This document shows, in pieces, positions 8,076 to 16,026 of a stretch of 26,460 bases of DNA. Below the pieces are notes generated by a model. It did not search any database, was not told the DNA's origin, and saw nothing but the letters and a program-made list of their open reading frames with translations. The position numbers were made by a program, and so were the translations under genes. Position 1 is the first letter of the stretch, and every line of letters begins with the position of its first letter. Origin of the DNA: SURF-13 sp038924245 (GTDB lineage Bacteria > Pseudomonadota > Gammaproteobacteria > SURF-13); NCBI GenBank assembly GCA_038924245.1, contig JBCKVB010000020.1, positions 1 through 26,460 of the forward strand, written 5' to 3'.

Positions 8076-8989
8076 CAGTACACCTCACGGAAGCGTTTGC
8101 GCAACCGGTGGCCGATCACATTGAACGTCAGCGTCATCAGCAGCAGCACCAGAGCGGCGGCGAAGATGCTCTGGTACTCGAGGCTGCCGTGCGGCAGGTC
8201 GCCCAGCGCCACCTGCACGATGTAGGCGGTGATGGTGGCGCCGCTTTCCGTGGGATTCCAGGTCAGGTTCGGCTGGGTGCCGGCCGCGATCGCCACTACC
8301 ATGGTCTCGCCGATGGCGCGCGAGATGGCGAGGACGTAGGCGGCGACGATGCCCGAGGCCGCCGCCGGGGTGATCACCCGGATGGCGGTTTGGAAGCGCG
8401 TGGCGCCCATGGCATAGGAGCCCTCGCGGATGTGCATCGGCACGGCGCGCATCGCGTCCTCGGACACCGAGCTCACGTAGGGGATGATCATGATGCCGAT
8501 CACGATGCCGGCGGAGAGCATGTTGAAGCCCGGCAGGCCGGGATAGATATTCTGCAGCAGCGGCGTGACGAACAGCAGCGCGAAGTAGCCGTACGCCACC
8601 GTGGGCACGCCCTCGAGCATCTCGAGGAACGGCTTGACCGTCTCGCGCACCCGGTGCGGCGCGAACTCGGAGAGATAGATGGCGGTGATGGTGCCGAGCG
8701 GCACGGCCACCAGCAGCGCCACCGCCGCCACCACCAGCGTGCCGGTCACCAGCGGCAGGATGCCGTAGCGCTTGACCTCGAACATGATGGTCCACTGGGT
8801 GTCGGTGAGGAAGTCCACGAGCGAGACGTGCTTGAAGAAACCCAGGGACTCATACACCAGGATGACCACAATGGCGAGGGTCACGGCGACGGCGAAAAAC
8901 GCCGCCAGGAACAGGAGGCCCTGGATGATGCGCTCCGCCAGGTGGCGCCGGAGCTGATAGGCGAATCGGGAGGGTACTCGCTGGTTCAC
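8075..8989 (-). CDS. pstC: Phosphate ABC transporter permease PstC
   Basis: This 304-residue permease has a cytoplasmic N-terminus, a first helix around residues 24-46 (LLFLAAFFAVAVTLAIVVIL) and the permease loop EDAMRAVPMHIREGSYAMGATRFQT followed by AISRAIGETMVVAIAAG. It forms the membrane channel with PstA. It starts at GTG 8989 with CAGGTC a few bases upstream; no better ATG exists nearby. Unlike a simple pstSCAB message, it appears to have its own promoter: a candidate Pho box and -10 lie 44-77 bases upstream, and a terminator-like hairpin separates it from pstS. Confidence 0.96.
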   Translation of the reverse strand: MNQRVPSRFAYQLRRHLAERIIQGLLFLAAFFAVAVTLAIVVILVYESLGFFKHVSLVDFLTDTQWTIMFEVKRYGILPLVTGTLVVAAVALLVAVPLGTITAIYLSEFAPHRVRETVKPFLEMLEGVPTVAYGYFALLFVTPLLQNIYPGLPGFNMLSAGIVIGIMIIPYVSSVSEDAMRAVPMHIREGSYAMGATRFQTAIRVITPAAASGIVAAYVLAISRAIGETMVVAIAAGTQPNLTWNPTESGATITAYIVQVALGDLPHGSLEYQSIFAAALVLLLMTLTFNVIGHRLRKRFREVY

Positions 8990-9032
8990 TGACCTGATAT
9001 CCGGGGCGCAAGCGAAAAATGACGGGAAATAG

Positions 9033-9066
9033 AGGATAGGATGCTATTGTTACAATTATATGACAA
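9033..9066 (-). promoter_or_regulatory. Candidate Pho box and -10 for pstC-pstA-pstB-phoU
   Basis: On the minus strand positions 9066-9049 read TTGTCATATAATTGTAAC. The E. coli Pho box is two CTGTCAT-like heptamers 4 bases apart with an A/T spacer; here the matches are 6/7 and 5/7 with spacer ATAA. Ten bases further downstream is TATCCT (9038-9033), a reasonable -10. In PhoB-activated promoters the box takes the place of the -35, and this spacing fits. The regulator itself (PhoB) is not in the window. Confidence 0.6.
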
Positions 9067-9110
9067 GCCGAAATATCAGCCCTGGTGCGGCCGATATCTG
9101 GCGCGGCCGG

Positions 9111-9139
9111 AAAAAATGAAGGGTGCCCGAGGCGCCCTT
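9111..9139 (-). terminator. Intrinsic terminator after pstS
   Basis: On the minus strand, 20 bases after the pstS stop, AAGGGCGCC-TCG-GGCACCCTT forms a 9-bp stem with one mismatch, followed two bases later by six T residues (9116-9111). It would end most pstS transcripts before pstC, allowing more binding protein than permease. Confidence 0.75.
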
Positions 9140-9158
9140 CCAACACGAAAAACCCGGA

Positions 9159-10223
9159 TTACTGCTTGGCCTCGCGCTGGAGCAGTTCCTCGACGCTCAC
9201 GCCGACCTCGGCGATGCCGCCAAAGCCCGTGCCGGGCTTACCCTTCTTGACGTTCTCGAGCGCCAGCGTGTAGGCCCCGGCCGGCAGGTCCACGAAGCCG
9301 ACTTCCTTGGAGAGCTGCGCGCCGTGTTTGAGGTAGAACTCAACGAACTCCCTCACCTCGGGCCTGTTCTTCAGCGACTCGGCGTTGACGTAGATGAAGA
9401 TCGGGCGCGCCAGCGGCTGGTACTTGCCGTTGTTCACCGTCTCGAGCGAGGGCAGGACGGCGGGCGACTTCTCGTCCACTTTGATCGGCACGGCCTTGAG
9501 CTTGTCCTTGTTCGCCATGTAGTAGGCCAGGCCGAAGTAGCCGAGCGCGTTCTTGTCGCCGGAGATGAACTGAACGGTCACATTGTCATCTTCGGTCGCC
9601 TGGTAGTCGCCGCGTTGCGACTTCGCCTTGCCGACGACCGCCTCGGTGAAGTAGTCGAACGTACCCGAGTCAGCCCCGGCGCCTGCGATCTTCAGGGGGG
9701 CGTCCGGGAACGACGGCCGAATCTGCTTCCAGTTCGTGACCTTGCCCTGGGCGGCCGGTTCCCACATCTTTTTGAGTTCGGCGACGGTCAGATAATCCAC
9801 CCAGTCGTTGGCTTTGTTGACCGCGATCGTCAAGGCGTCGAACGCGACCGGCAGTTCGATGTACTGCACGCCGTTGGGGCCGATACGCGGACTGGTCACC
9901 ACCGAAGTGCCGTCAAAACCGGCCTTCTTGCAGGCCTCCATTTCCAATTTCAGGATGGGGCGGGAAGCATTGGTGATATCGGTTTCGCCGCGGCAGAATT
10001 TCTTGAAGCCGCCGCCGGTGCCGGACACGCCCACCGTCACCTTGATCTTGCCTTGCTTGGCCTTCTGGAACTCCTCCGCCACCGCCTCGGTGATCGGGAA
10101 CACGGTGCTCGAGCCGTCGGCTTTGACGATTGCCGCGGCCAGCGCGGGCTTCGGCGCCACACCCCATGCCACAGTGAGCACGGCCAGCGCGCCCACGACA
10201 TTCAAGAACTGTTTCGCAACCAT
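9159..10223 (-). CDS. pstS: Periplasmic phosphate-binding protein PstS
   Basis: This 354-residue precursor has a Sec signal peptide (basic MVAKQ, hydrophobic core NVVGALAVLTVAWGV, likely cleavage after PKPALA). The mature part starts near AAIVKADGSSTVFPITEAV and carries the phosphate-cradle motifs DGSSTVFP, VSGTGGGFKKF and GADSGTFDYF. It captures phosphate in the periplasm and delivers it to PstCA. I chose the ATG at 10223 because AAGGAGAG lies 7 bases upstream and because it places the signal peptide at the N-terminus; the frame is open 23 codons further. It is first in the pst cluster, with its own Pho box and terminator. Confidence 0.96.
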   Translation of the reverse strand: MVAKQFLNVVGALAVLTVAWGVAPKPALAAAIVKADGSSTVFPITEAVAEEFQKAKQGKIKVTVGVSGTGGGFKKFCRGETDITNASRPILKLEMEACKKAGFDGTSVVTSPRIGPNGVQYIELPVAFDALTIAVNKANDWVDYLTVAELKKMWEPAAQGKVTNWKQIRPSFPDAPLKIAGAGADSGTFDYFTEAVVGKAKSQRGDYQATEDDNVTVQFISGDKNALGYFGLAYYMANKDKLKAVPIKVDEKSPAVLPSLETVNNGKYQPLARPIFIYVNAESLKNRPEVREFVEFYLKHGAQLSKEVGFVDLPAGAYTLALENVKKGKPGTGFGGIAEVGVSVEELLQREAKQ

Positions 10224-10285
10224 TGCAACGCTCTCCTTAAGGTAAAATGATTGACTCATGCTGAGCGGCATGTTCGCAGAGAAAT

Positions 10286-10303
10286 GTGACAACTTGATGA
10301 AAG
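10286..10303 (-). promoter_or_regulatory. Candidate Pho box upstream of pstS
   Basis: Read on the minus strand, positions 10303-10286 are CTTTCATCAAGTTGTCAC: two heptamers (CTTTCAT, TTGTCAC), each 6/7 to the CTGTCAT/C consensus, 4 bases apart. They lie 63-80 bases before the chosen pstS start. The -10 at the expected distance (GAACAT) is weak. The box overlaps the gap between pstS and the cation-efflux gene, whose stop is at 10316. Confidence 0.6.
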
Positions 10304-10315
10304 CACCCGCGCATT

Positions 10316-11248
10316 TTAGTCATGCGCGGACTCCGCGCCGCGCGCCGTCATGGGGCGCAGCACGTGCGTCGCGGGCTCCGGTTGCAGGGTCACATGCTCG
10401 ATGGCGTAACGCTCGTGCAGTAACGCGCGCAGTTCATGCAGCACTTGTTCCCAATCTTTTAAATCCCGCACCCGCACGTGCGCCGACAGCGCCACCAGAC
10501 CGGTGGACAGCGTCCAGATGTGCAAGTCGTGCACCGACAGCACGCCGGGCACCGCCGCGAGCGACTTGCCCACCTCCGGCAAATCCACACCCGGCGGCAC
10601 TCCTTCCATGAGCACGTGCAGCGCCTCGCGCAGCAGGTTAAAGCTGAAATAGAGAATCAGCGCGCAGATCAACAGCGACAACAAGGGATCAATCGGCGTC
10701 CAGCCGGTGAGCAGAATCACCACGCCCGCCGCCAGTGCCGCCACCGAGCCGAGCAAATCGCCCATCACGTGCAACAGCGCGGCGCGCGTGTTGAGCGTCC
10801 GCGCGCCGCGCATGAGGATACGCGCGACAATCAGGTTGACAATCAAGCCCAGCGCGGCGACCAGCGTCACCATGCCGCCCATTACCGGCTGCGGGGCGGA
10901 TAGACGCTGCACGGCGACATAGCCGATGCCGGCCACCACCAGCAGCATGAACAAACCATTACCCAGCGCCACCAGCACCTCGGCGCGTCCCAGGCCATAG
11001 GAATGCCGCGCCGAGGGCGGGCGGCGCGCCACCCGGGCGGCAAAGGCGGCCAGCCCCAGGGCGGCGCTGTCCGTCACCATGTGTGCGGCGTCACTGAGCA
11101 GGGCCAGCGAACCAGACCACCAACCCGCCACCGCCTCGATCGCGGCGAACGCCGCGGTGATGAGCAAGGCCCACACCAGCCGTGCGGATTGCTGGTCATG
11201 CATCGCGTGGGCAGCGTGATGCGTGTGATTGTGATCCGCGTCGTGCAC
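10316..11248 (-). CDS. Cation diffusion facilitator, zinc/cobalt/cadmium efflux (CzcD/ZitB type)
   Basis: This 310-residue inner-membrane antiporter exports divalent metals, probably Zn(II), in exchange for protons. The N-terminus is His-rich (HDADHNHTHHAAHAMHD). About six membrane helices follow, with the two metal-site motifs SDAAHMVTDS (helix 2) and LLHVMGDLLGS (helix 5). A cytoplasmic C-terminal domain (VPGVLSVHDLHIWTLS) is the usual CDF ferredoxin-like dimerisation domain. The start is GTG 11248, with GAGGAG about 12 bases upstream, eight bases after the moaC stop, so it probably shares a message with moaC. The metal choice is inferred from family resemblance. Confidence 0.93.
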   Translation of the reverse strand: MHDADHNHTHHAAHAMHDQQSARLVWALLITAAFAAIEAVAGWWSGSLALLSDAAHMVTDSAALGLAAFAARVARRPPSARHSYGLGRAEVLVALGNGLFMLLVVAGIGYVAVQRLSAPQPVMGGMVTLVAALGLIVNLIVARILMRGARTLNTRAALLHVMGDLLGSVAALAAGVVILLTGWTPIDPLLSLLICALILYFSFNLLREALHVLMEGVPPGVDLPEVGKSLAAVPGVLSVHDLHIWTLSTGLVALSAHVRVRDLKDWEQVLHELRALLHERYAIEHVTLQPEPATHVLRPMTARGAESAHD

Positions 11249-11255
11249 GCTCAGC

Positions 11256-11735
11256 TCACTCCTCGCGCCGCCACACGCCGGACTTGCCGCCGGATTTTTC
11301 CAGCAGGTAGATCGCGTCCAGCGTCATGCCCCGGTCCACGGCCTTGCACATGTCGTAGATGGTGAGCAGCGCGATCTCCACCGCGATCAGCGCCTCCATC
11401 TCCACGCCGGTTTGCGCGCTCGCCTCCGCCGTGGCGCGGCAATACACCGCGTTCTCCGCCGGGCGTGGCTCCAGTTCAATCTCCACCTTGCTGAGCGGCA
11501 CGTTGTGACAGAGCGGAATGAGTTCAGCGGTCTTCTTCGCCGCCATGATGCCCGCCACGCGTGCCACGCCCAGCACGTCGCCCTTGGCGTGCGCGCCCTG
11601 CATGATAAGCCGCAAGGTGGCGGGCTGCATGTGGATGCGGCCTTCGGCGCAGGCGCGGCGCGGCGTTACCGGCTTGCCGCCCACGTCCACCATGTGCGCC
11701 TCGCCGTGGGCGTTAAAATGGCTTAATTCACTCAT
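11256..11735 (-). CDS. moaC: Cyclic pyranopterin monophosphate synthase MoaC
   Basis: This 159-residue enzyme converts the MoaA product (3',8-cyclo-GTP) into cyclic pyranopterin monophosphate in molybdenum cofactor synthesis. Active-site residues known from E. coli appear at the same positions: K51, H77 (LIPLCHNVPLS), E112 and E114 (GVEMEAL), D128 and K131 (YDMCKAVDRGM), and K147 (LLEKSGGKSG). Length is normal. It faces away from a truncated moaD stub whose start is 23 bases upstream on the other strand. The other moa genes are not here. Confidence 0.97.
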   Translation of the reverse strand: MSELSHFNAHGEAHMVDVGGKPVTPRRACAEGRIHMQPATLRLIMQGAHAKGDVLGVARVAGIMAAKKTAELIPLCHNVPLSKVEIELEPRPAENAVYCRATAEASAQTGVEMEALIAVEIALLTIYDMCKAVDRGMTLDAIYLLEKSGGKSGVWRREE

Positions 11736-11758
11736 GGATGTGGGTGTACACTTTGCTC

Positions 11759-11860
11759 ATGGCGATTAGCGTAAAGTATTTTTCCGGCTTGCGCGAGCGC
11801 ATGAATCGCGCCGGGGATATTTTACCGACGCAGGGCATCGGCACGGTCGCTGACGCGTGA
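11759..11860 (+). pseudogene. Truncated MoaD (molybdopterin synthase small subunit) stub
   Basis: The ATG at 11759 opens 33 codons reading MAISVKYFSGLRERMNRAGD and then ILPTQGIGTVADA before TGA. This is the first strand-helix part of the ubiquitin-like MoaD (typically about 80 residues, ending in Gly-Gly, which accepts the thiocarboxylate). Everything from the middle of the fold to the GG tail is missing, and the next 60 bases show no continuation in any frame that I could recognise. A functional MoaD must be encoded elsewhere if the pathway works. The break lies only 61 bases before the GGDEF-EAL gene, suggesting that its arrival or a deletion cut moaD. Confidence 0.65.
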
Positions 11861-11921
11861 AACAAAGCGACACACGGCGCGCCCTGGGTGGAACACAACA
11901 TACCCCGAACCGCCTGAAAGA

Positions 11922-14429
11922 GTGAACGACACGCCCGCCACCATGAAAAACACCCCGTTGCGCGTCCTCATCATCGAGGACACTGAAAACGACGCCGTGC
12001 TGATGACGCGCGAGCTTGCGCGCTGCGGCCATGATCTCGTGACGGAGCGCGTCACCGGCGACGCCGGGTTGCGCGCGGCGCTTGAGCGCCCGTGGGACAT
12101 CGTGCTCTCGGACTACAGCCTGCCGCATTTCAACGCCCTGGAGGCGCTCGCCATCGTCCAGCAGCATGATCCCGACCTGCCGTTCATCATCGTCTCCGGC
12201 ACCATCGGCGAGGAACGCGCCGCGGGGGCAATGCGCAAGGGCGCACGCGACTACGTGATGAAGGACCACCTGGCGCGCCTGTGCGCCGTGGTGGAACGCG
12301 AGTTGCGCGAGGCCGGGGAACGGCGCAAGCGCAAACAGGCGGAACAGACCGTCACACGCCTGGGGAAGATACTCGACCAGTCGCCGGTGGAAATCTACAT
12401 CATGGACCCGGTCAGCCTGCGCTTCCTACAGGTCAATCAAACCGCCCTCCACAACCTCGGCTACAGCCTGGAAGAGATGCAGCGCATGAGCGCGCTCGAT
12501 ATCAAGCCGGAGTTCACCCGGCGGCACTTCGCGGAGATCAGCGCCCCGTTGCTGAACGGGACGCGGGATCAGATCCGTTTCGAGACACCGCACCGGCGCA
12601 AGGACGGAACAACTTATCCGGCTGAGGTTCAATTGCAATACTCGATTTCCGGAACCGAACCGGTGTTTGTCGCCGTTATTCAGGACATCACCGAGCGCAA
12701 GCAGGCCGAGGACACCCTGTTCCGCGAAAAAGAGCGCGCCCAGGTGACCTTGCAGTCCATCGGCGACGGCGTCGTCACCACCGATGCGCAGGGGCTGGTC
12801 ACGTATCTCAACCCCGTCGCCGAGCGGCTCACCGGCTGGGGCAATGACGAGGCGCAAGGCCAGCTGCTGCTACGTGTGTTCAACGCCATCCATGAGGATA
12901 CGCGCGCGCCGCTCGAATGCCCGGCCCTGCAGACCCTGCGCGAGCGGCGCATCATCGAGATCAGCGCGCGCGCCTTGCTGATCCGGCGCGATGGCGTGGA
13001 GTTCGCGGTGGAGGATTCCACCGCGCCCATCTTCAACCGCGGCGGCGAGATTATCGGCACAGTGCTGGTGTTCCATGACGTGAGTCACACGCGCGCACTG
13101 GCCAATCAGATCGCCTACCAGGCGCGTCACGACGCCTTGACCGGCCTGCTCAACCGGCGTGAGTTCGAGTTGCATTTAAATCAAACCCTGGAGAGCGCGC
13201 GCAGCGAAGGCAAGCATCATGCCGTATGTTATATGGACCTTGACCAGTTCAAGGTGGTGAATGATACCTGCGGCCACGTCGCGGGCGATGAGCTGCTCAA
13301 ACAGTTAAGCGCCAAGCTGCAAAAACACATCCGCGAGAACGACATTCTGGCGCGCTTTCGCGGCGACGAGTTCACCGTGCTGCTGCAGGGCTGTCCGCCG
13401 GACAAGGCCTATGAAATCGCGGAGGCCTTGCGCTCCGCCGCCAACGAATCGCGCTTTGTCTGGGAAGATAAATCCTTTGAGATGAGCGTGAGCATCGGCC
13501 TGGTGCCGATCACCGCCGACAGCGGCAGCGCCGACGATATCATGGCCGCGGCGGACTTGGCCTGTTACGTGGCCAAGGACCACGGGCGCAACCGCGTGCA
13601 CGTGTACCGCCGCGACGACAGCGCGCTCGCCGAGCGGCACAGTGAGATGCAATGGGTGGGCCGCCTGCAAAAGGCCCTGGAAGAGAACAGCTTCCATCTT
13701 TATTACCAGACCATTCTGCCGCTCAACGCGAATGTGAGCCCGGGGGCGCGTTATGAAATCCTGCTGCGCCTGAAGAGCGGCGACGGCGGTCTGGTGCCGC
13801 CCAACGCCTTCATCCCCGCCGCCGAGTGCTACAACCTGATGCCGGCCGTAGACCGCTGGGTGATCCGTCATGTGCTCCAGGCGCTCAGCGCGCAAAATCC
13901 CGGCCATGCGCTGCACACCTGCGCGCTCAACCTCTCCGGTCAGTCGCTGTGCGATGACCGGTTCCTCGACTTTGTGATTGATGAAGTCAGTCAGGCGAGG
14001 ATCACACCCGGCCAGATCTGCTTCGAGATCACTGAGACCGCGGCCATCGCCAACCTGTCGCGCGCCATGCGCTTTATCTCCACCTTGAAGAGCATGGGCT
14101 GCCGCTTCGCGCTGGATGACTTCGGCAGCGGCCTGTCATCGTTCGCGTATCTCAAAAACCTGCCGGTGGATTATCTCAAGATAGACGGCGGCTTCGTGCG
14201 CAACATGGTGCACGACCCGATAGACTACGCCATGGTCGAATCCATCAACCAGATCGGCCACGTGATGCGCATCCAGACCATCGCCGAATCGGTGGAGAGC
14301 GAGGACGTCCTCGCCGCGCTCAAAAAACTCGGCGTGGACTACGCGCAAGGCTACGCGATCATGCAGCCGCGGCCCTGGTTACCGGCATCCGGCGCGGACA
14401 CCGGACGCAACCCCCCCCCCCCGCAGTAA
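11922..14429 (+). CDS. Response regulator with PAS-PAS-GGDEF-EAL domains (c-di-GMP turnover)
   Basis: An 835-residue cytoplasmic protein. REC (about 13-125) has acidic pair E19/D20, phospho-acceptor D64 (VLSDYSLPHF) and K114. Two PAS domains follow (about 145-260 and 270-390). The GGDEF domain (about 400-565) reads RGDEF at 480-484 instead of GGDEF, with the RxxD inhibitory site R471-D474 intact. The EAL domain (about 575-820) keeps every catalytic residue: E612 (YEILLRL), N670, E702, D732-D733, K753, E789 and Q809. Phosphodiesterase activity is likely; cyclase activity is doubtful. The start is GTG 11922 or ATG 11943; neither has a good ribosome site. The end of the frame runs through twelve C residues (14411-14422) before TAA. 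No partner kinase is adjacent. Confidence 0.93.
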   Translation: MNDTPATMKNTPLRVLIIEDTENDAVLMTRELARCGHDLVTERVTGDAGLRAALERPWDIVLSDYSLPHFNALEALAIVQQHDPDLPFIIVSGTIGEERAAGAMRKGARDYVMKDHLARLCAVVERELREAGERRKRKQAEQTVTRLGKILDQSPVEIYIMDPVSLRFLQVNQTALHNLGYSLEEMQRMSALDIKPEFTRRHFAEISAPLLNGTRDQIRFETPHRRKDGTTYPAEVQLQYSISGTEPVFVAVIQDITERKQAEDTLFREKERAQVTLQSIGDGVVTTDAQGLVTYLNPVAERLTGWGNDEAQGQLLLRVFNAIHEDTRAPLECPALQTLRERRIIEISARALLIRRDGVEFAVEDSTAPIFNRGGEIIGTVLVFHDVSHTRALANQIAYQARHDALTGLLNRREFELHLNQTLESARSEGKHHAVCYMDLDQFKVVNDTCGHVAGDELLKQLSAKLQKHIRENDILARFRGDEFTVLLQGCPPDKAYEIAEALRSAANESRFVWEDKSFEMSVSIGLVPITADSGSADDIMAAADLACYVAKDHGRNRVHVYRRDDSALAERHSEMQWVGRLQKALEENSFHLYYQTILPLNANVSPGARYEILLRLKSGDGGLVPPNAFIPAAECYNLMPAVDRWVIRHVLQALSAQNPGHALHTCALNLSGQSLCDDRFLDFVIDEVSQARITPGQICFEITETAAIANLSRAMRFISTLKSMGCRFALDDFGSGLSSFAYLKNLPVDYLKIDGGFVRNMVHDPIDYAMVESINQIGHVMRIQTIAESVESEDVLAALKKLGVDYAQGYAIMQPRPWLPASGADTGRNPPPPQ
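14411..14422 (+). repeat. C12 homopolymer at the 3' end of the GGDEF-EAL gene
   Basis: Twelve consecutive C residues encode the final prolines (NPPPPQ stop). Such a tract can slip in replication or be miscounted in sequencing. A shift here would alter only the last few residues or the stop position and would leave the EAL domain intact. Confidence 0.9.
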
Positions 14430-14500
14430 GAAAATGCTGAAAATTTGCGCGCAATCGGGTAAAGTGCGCACTTTTACAGCGTTTTCATTGAGGTAGCCGC

Positions 14501-15187
14501 ATGACTGATTATCTGATCGCCCCCTCCATCCTCTCGGCCAACTTCGCGCGTCTGGGCGAAGAAGTGGACAACGTGCTCAAGGCCGGCGCCGACATCGTGC
14601 ACTTCGACGTGATGGACAACCACTACGTGCCCAACCTCACCATCGGCCCGCTGATCTGCGAGGCGCTGCGCAAGCACGGCATCACCGCGCCGATAGACGT
14701 GCACCTGATGGTGAAACCGGTGGATCGCATCATCCCAGACTTCGCCAAGGCCGGGGCCACCTATATCACCTTCCACCCTGAAGCCACCGAGCACATAGAC
14801 CGCTCCCTGCAACTGGTGCGTAGCCTCGGCTGCAAGTCCGGCCTGGTGTTCAACCCGGCCACGCCGCTCGATCACTTGAAATACGTGATGGACAAAATTG
14901 ACATGATTCTGCTCATGTCGGTTAACCCCGGCTTCGGCGGCCAGAGCTTCATCCCCGCCACGCTGCCCAAGCTGCGCGAGGCGCGCAAGCTGATAGACGC
15001 AAGCGGTTACAACATCCGCCTGGAAATTGACGGCGGCGTGAACGGCGCGAACATCCGCGAGATCGCCGAGGCCGGCGCGGACACCTTCGTCGCGGGTTCG
15101 GCCATCTTCAGTACGCCGGACTACAAGGCCACGATTGCCAAGATGCGTGACGAGCTTGCTAAAGCGAAAGTGAGCCGTGCGGCCTGA
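14501..15187 (+). CDS. rpe: Ribulose-phosphate 3-epimerase
   Basis: This 228-residue TIM-barrel enzyme interconverts ribulose 5-phosphate and xylulose 5-phosphate in the pentose phosphate and Calvin cycles. Family motifs: APSILSANFARLGEEV at the N-terminus, metal-site HFDVMDNHYVPNLTIGP, HLMV, SVNPGFGGQSFIP, and EIDGGVN with the phosphate-binding AGSAIF. The ATG at 14501 has GAGGT 7-11 bases upstream. Length and sequence are normal. It heads the rpe-gph-trpE series familiar from Pseudomonas and relatives, but the gap to gph is filled with CCCTCTCC hairpins. Confidence 0.98.
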   Translation: MTDYLIAPSILSANFARLGEEVDNVLKAGADIVHFDVMDNHYVPNLTIGPLICEALRKHGITAPIDVHLMVKPVDRIIPDFAKAGATYITFHPEATEHIDRSLQLVRSLGCKSGLVFNPATPLDHLKYVMDKIDMILLMSVNPGFGGQSFIPATLPKLREARKLIDASGYNIRLEIDGGVNGANIREIAEAGADTFVAGSAIFSTPDYKATIAKMRDELAKAKVSRAA

Positions 15188-15204
15188 ATATCCCCCTCAC
15201 CCTA

Positions 15205-15294
15205 CCCTCTCCCAGAGGGAGAGGGAAAAATATTTCATCCCTCTCCCCAAAGGGGAGAGGGAAATATTTCCTTCCTCTCCCCTTTGGGGAGAGG
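15205..15294. repeat. Cluster of three CCCTCTCCC hairpins between rpe and gph
   Basis: Three short perfect palindromes: 15205-15213/15217-15225 (9 bp, loop AGA), 15239-15248/15252-15261 (10 bp, loop AAA) and 15274-15282/15286-15294 (9 bp, loop TTT). Between the second and third sits the palindrome GGAAATATTTCC (15260-15271). The units are alternating orientations of one sequence, CCTCTCCCC-AAA-GGGGAGAGG. Similar repeats are scattered in many proteobacterial intergenic regions. They would fold strongly in the rpe-gph transcript. Confidence 0.8.
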
Positions 15295-15315
15295 ACTGAG
15301 GAGAGGGGTTCGTCT

Positions 15316-16026
15316 ATGAAGTTAAAAACCCCCAAAATGGTATTGATAGATCTGGACGGCACGCTGGTGGACAGCGCGCCCGACCTGGCCTTCTGCGTGG
15401 ACGAGACGCTCAAACACCTCGGTCTGCCGCCGCAGGGCCTGGAGCGCGTGCGCGACTGGGTGGGCAACGGCGTGGAAAAACTCATGCGCCGCGCGTTGAC
15501 CGGCGACATCCACGGCGAGCCGTATGCGAATTTACTCTGGCGCGCCATGCCGGTCTTTCTGGAGTTGTATGAGAACAACCTCGCGCAACGCAGCCGGTTG
15601 TTTCCCGGCGTGCGCGAGGGCATGGCGCTGCTCAAGGCGCAAGGCATCCAGCTCGGCTGCGTCACCAACAAACTCGCGCGCTACACCGAGCCGTTGCTGA
15701 AGCACTTCGGCGTGCGCGACGAGTTCGGCGTCGTGGTGAGCGGCGACACGCTGGCGCAAAAGAAACCGCATCCCGCGCCGCTGCTGCACGCGGCGAAGTT
15801 TTTTAACGTCGCGCCGCAGGAGTCGCTCATGGTGGGTGACTCGGTGCACGACGTGGAGGCCGCGCGCGCGGCGGGCTTCCAGATCGCCTGCGTGAGCTAC
15901 GGCTACAACCACGGCGAAGACATCCGCGCCGCCCACCCTGACGCGGTGATAGACTCTCTGGTAGAATTACCGGATATGTTCAACAAAGAAGTAGCAAGTG
16001 ACAAGTTTCAAGTAGCAAGAATATGA
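15316..16026 (+). CDS. gph: Phosphoglycolate phosphatase
   Basis: This 236-residue HAD-superfamily hydrolase removes phosphate from 2-phosphoglycolate. All four HAD motifs are present: LIDLDGTLVDSAPDL (nucleophile Asp), CVTNK, KKPHPAP and MVGDSVHDVEAARAAG. A helical cap lies between motifs I and II. The start codon ATG 15316 follows GAGAGGGG of the repeat cluster, which may serve as the ribosome site. The natural C-terminus probably ended near VIDSLVELPDMF; the last 14 or so residues (NKEVASDKFQVARI) are encoded by one arm of the inverted repeat at 15990-16088 and look acquired. Confidence 0.96.
   Translation: MKLKTPKMVLIDLDGTLVDSAPDLAFCVDETLKHLGLPPQGLERVRDWVGNGVEKLMRRALTGDIHGEPYANLLWRAMPVFLELYENNLAQRSRLFPGVREGMALLKAQGIQLGCVTNKLARYTEPLLKHFGVRDEFGVVVSGDTLAQKKPHPAPLLHAAKFFNVAPQESLMVGDSVHDVEAARAAGFQIACVSYGYNHGEDIRAAHPDAVIDSLVELPDMFNKEVASDKFQVARI

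Noticed and set aside
9123..10250. Long plus-strand open frames opposite pstS, pstC and pstA
   Set aside because: They have Arg/His/Asp-rich, repetitive composition typical of the antisense of GC-rich genes and no motifs; the minus-strand products are certain.
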